From Candidatus Bathyarchaeota archaeon (lineage in GTDB: Archaea; Thermoproteota; Bathyarchaeia; 40CM-2-53-6), in assembly GCA_005888695.1 (NCBI GenBank), contig VBBH01000139.1:1-15316 (forward strand): 15,316 bases of DNA, given 5' to 3'. Shown here piece by piece: positions 13,590 to 15,316 of this stretch. Each line of letters starts with the position of its first letter. Within the stretch, counting starts at the first letter, position 1. Position numbers and translations under genes: made by a program. The notes beneath the pieces are model-generated. The model was not told the DNA's origin. It saw only the letters and a program-made list of their open reading frames with translations, and did not search any database.

Positions 13590-13976
13590 ATGTCGATAAC
13601 CATAACCGACAAGGCAGCGACCAAGGTTCACGACTATCTGAAGCAGGTGGAGGACCAATCCCTCAACCTACGAGTATTCGTCAAGGCGGGAGGGTGCGCA
13701 GGTTACCAGTTTGGACTAAAACTCGACAAGACCAATGGCGAGGACCTAATTCAAGAGATGAAGGGCGTCAAAATAGTCGCAGACCAAAAGAGCGCCGACC
13801 TATTGGGTGATGCAGAGATTGACTATGTTGAGAGTGAGATGGGCGGCGGTTTCAAGTTCAACTTTCCAGGCGACTATCTGACATGCGGTTGCGGTCACAG
13901 CTTCATACCAAAGGGCAAGGAACAAGCAACTGGTGCAAGAAGTCCGGAAGAGCATCACCAGCACGGCATGGCCTGA
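13590..13976 (+). CDS. A-type iron-sulfur carrier (IscA/SufA/ErpA family)
   Basis: A 128-residue cytoplasmic protein that receives or transfers Fe-S clusters or iron to target enzymes. The three ligand cysteines are at C36 in GGCAGYQF and C99 and C101 in LTCGCGHSF, almost the same numbering as in bacterial IscA. The conserved GGGFKFNFP stretch precedes the last two. After residue 105 there is a tail not needed for the fold, rich in histidine and glutamate (EEHHQHGMA), which might bind metal; that is inference. The ATG follows a purine-rich stretch (GGGAGTAGGTAGTAGAGAC) and starts the family N-terminus ITITDKAA. It sits between sufC and sufS on the same strand. Which A-type subfamily it belongs to cannot be settled by eye. 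Confidence 0.94.
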   Translation: MSITITDKAATKVHDYLKQVEDQSLNLRVFVKAGGCAGYQFGLKLDKTNGEDLIQEMKGVKIVADQKSADLLGDAEIDYVESEMGGGFKFNFPGDYLTCGCGHSFIPKGKEQATGARSPEEHHQHGMA

Positions 13977-14016
13977 AAGTCCCGTACAAATCCAAAACTA
14001 AGTTTTCAACCGATCC

Positions 14017-14033
14017 GCCTCTTCGTCAGAGGC
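14017..14033 (+). promoter_or_regulatory. Hairpin covering the sufS ribosome-binding site
   Basis: GCCTCT-TCGTC-AGAGGC forms a perfect six-base-pair stem. Its 3' arm contains AGAGG (14028-14032), the only Shine-Dalgarno-like sequence ahead of the ATG at 14040, with seven bases between. When folded, the site would be hidden. Whether this acts as a control element is inference. Confidence 0.35.
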
Positions 14034-14039
14034 TAGACC

Positions 14040-15316
14040 ATGCAGACAAGTAAGTCAACACCAAGACCGAAAGAAAGAGTCAGCACTCTAGCTTTCGATG
14101 TTGCAAAGATCAGAGAAGATTTCCCAATCCTCCACCGACAAGTGGATGGTCGGACAATCGCGTACCTAGATAATGCAGCGACTACTCAAAAGCCCAAACA
14201 GGTAATCGACACACTCGTCAATTATTACACTAACTACAATGCAAATATCCATCGTGGAATCTACCGTATCAGCGAAGAAGCTACAGCCGCACATGAAGCG
14301 GCAAGGGCGAAGATTGCACAATTCATCAACGCCAGCAGCCCACAAGAGATAGTCTTCGTCAGAGGAACCACCGAGGCGATCAATCTAGTTGCCCAGTCTT
14401 GGGGCCGACACAATCTCGGACCCGGCGATGGTATCATCCTAACCCAGATGGAGCATCACAGCAACATCGTCCCATGGCAGCTACTCTGTCGAGAGAAACA
14501 CTCACATCTGAAATACGTTGGAATAACCGATGACGGACACCTTGACGAGAGTGATTACCAGATCCAATTGGAGAATGACGGTGCCAAACTCGTAACTGTT
14601 TCACATGCATCCAACGTGCTGGGCACGATTAATCCGGTCAGGGAGATGATCCGTGATGCTCACAAGCATAATTCTCGCGTCCTGGTAGATGCGGCCCAAT
14701 CTGTACCTCACATGCCCGTCGACGTCCAAGACCTAGACTGTGACTTTCTAGCATTCTCAGGTCACAAGATGTGTGGTCCAACAGGAATCGGAGTATTATA
14801 CGCCAAAAAGGAACTTCTCGACTCTATGCCACCATTCCACGGCGGAGGAGAAATGATCCGAGAAGTCCACATGTACGAGTCCACATGGAAAGACCCTCCA
14901 TACAAGTTTGAAGCAGGAACCACGAACATAGCCGGCGCGATAGGTTTAGGCGCAGCTGTCGATTATCTCAACCACATAGGCATGAGAAAGATCCGTTTGC
15001 ATGAACAAGAGCTGACTAGATACGCGCTGGACAGTTTGTCTCGTATCAAGGGCATCTCAATCTATGGACCAAACGAACCATCACAGAGAGAGGGGGTCGT
15101 CAGCTTCAACGTTGGTGATATTCACGCGCACGATATGGCGACACTTCTGGACGAGGATGCTATTTGCGTCCGGTCTGGGCATCACTGTGCCCAGCCTTTA
15201 ATGGAACGATTAGGAGTCTCTGCAACGACGAGAGCAAGCTTCTACCTATACAATACTGAACAGGAAGTGGATCGCTTGGTAGAGTCGCTGGAAAAGGCAA
15301 AGAAAGTGTTCAAGCT
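14040..15316 (+). CDS. sufS: SufS-type cysteine desulfurase (3' end outside window)
   Basis: A PLP enzyme that removes sulfur from cysteine, holds it as a persulfide and passes it to Fe-S cluster assembly. The frame has no stop up to the last base: 425 codons are visible, nearly the full length of group II desulfurases. Key features are YLDNAATTQKP near residue 42, the histidine pair in QMEHHSN (139-140), DAAQ with D217, the PLP lysine K243 in FSGHKMCGPTG, and the catalytic cysteine C383 in VRSGHHCAQPL, the short-loop form typical of SufS. An EAGTTN motif follows near residue 291. The ATG at 14040 gives an 18-residue extension over E. coli SufS, low in conserved residues. It lies 63 bases after the A-type carrier. 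The usual partner SufE or SufU is not in the window. Confidence 0.95.
   Translation, partial: MQTSKSTPRPKERVSTLAFDVAKIREDFPILHRQVDGRTIAYLDNAATTQKPKQVIDTLVNYYTNYNANIHRGIYRISEEATAAHEAARAKIAQFINASSPQEIVFVRGTTEAINLVAQSWGRHNLGPGDGIILTQMEHHSNIVPWQLLCREKHSHLKYVGITDDGHLDESDYQIQLENDGAKLVTVSHASNVLGTINPVREMIRDAHKHNSRVLVDAAQSVPHMPVDVQDLDCDFLAFSGHKMCGPTGIGVLYAKKELLDSMPPFHGGGEMIREVHMYESTWKDPPYKFEAGTTNIAGAIGLGAAVDYLNHIGMRKIRLHEQELTRYALDSLSRIKGISIYGPNEPSQREGVVSFNVGDIHAHDMATLLDEDAICVRSGHHCAQPLMERLGVSATTRASFYLYNTEQEVDRLVESLEKAKKVFK

Overview
The window reads as part of an archaeal chromosome. The evidence is a ribosomal protein L18e gene (a family found in archaea and eukaryotes), a tRNA-Val without an encoded CCA end, TATA-like boxes about 25 bases ahead of expected transcription starts, TTG start codons, and a T-rich stretch after the tRNA. 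An apparent insertion in the tRNA D-loop would fit the Thermoproteota/TACK side of the archaea, where introns outside the anticodon loop are common. I cannot fix the phylum from this sequence.

Left block (1-2046, + strand): the C-terminal half of pyruvate kinase, ribosomal protein L18e, a tRNA-Val(CAC) with about 19 extra bases in the D-loop, and a MarC-family membrane protein. These are housekeeping genes.

Central block (2084-12349, all - strand): about 10 kb of surface-protein genes. In transcription order they are a small AbrB-like protein, a multi-pass membrane protein with an uncertain start, a 90-residue two-helix membrane protein joined to it with no spacer, a 230-residue anchored exported protein, a 455-residue exported protein, and a 2181-residue surface protein. 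The giant protein has an N-terminal export segment, three non-repeat beta-rich regions, 80 tandem units of 20 or 18 residues, one transmembrane helix and an acidic cytoplasmic tail. The 455-residue protein is built from the same three N-terminal modules in a different order. My reading is a cell-surface fibre or adhesin locus with its own membrane proteins and perhaps a regulator. That is inference from layout; no gene here has a known assembly function.

Right block (12588-15316, + strand): an iron-sulfur cluster (SUF) locus. It holds sufC, an A-type carrier with the classic three cysteines, and sufS, which runs off the end. The scaffold genes sufB and sufD are absent from between these genes. 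A perfect 16-bp palindrome overlaps the TATA box of the sufC promoter and looks like an operator.

The most unusual object is the giant repeat protein. Its units follow a strict grammar: 18-residue units are never adjacent, and the last residue of the preceding 20-residue unit predicts which kind of 18-residue unit follows.
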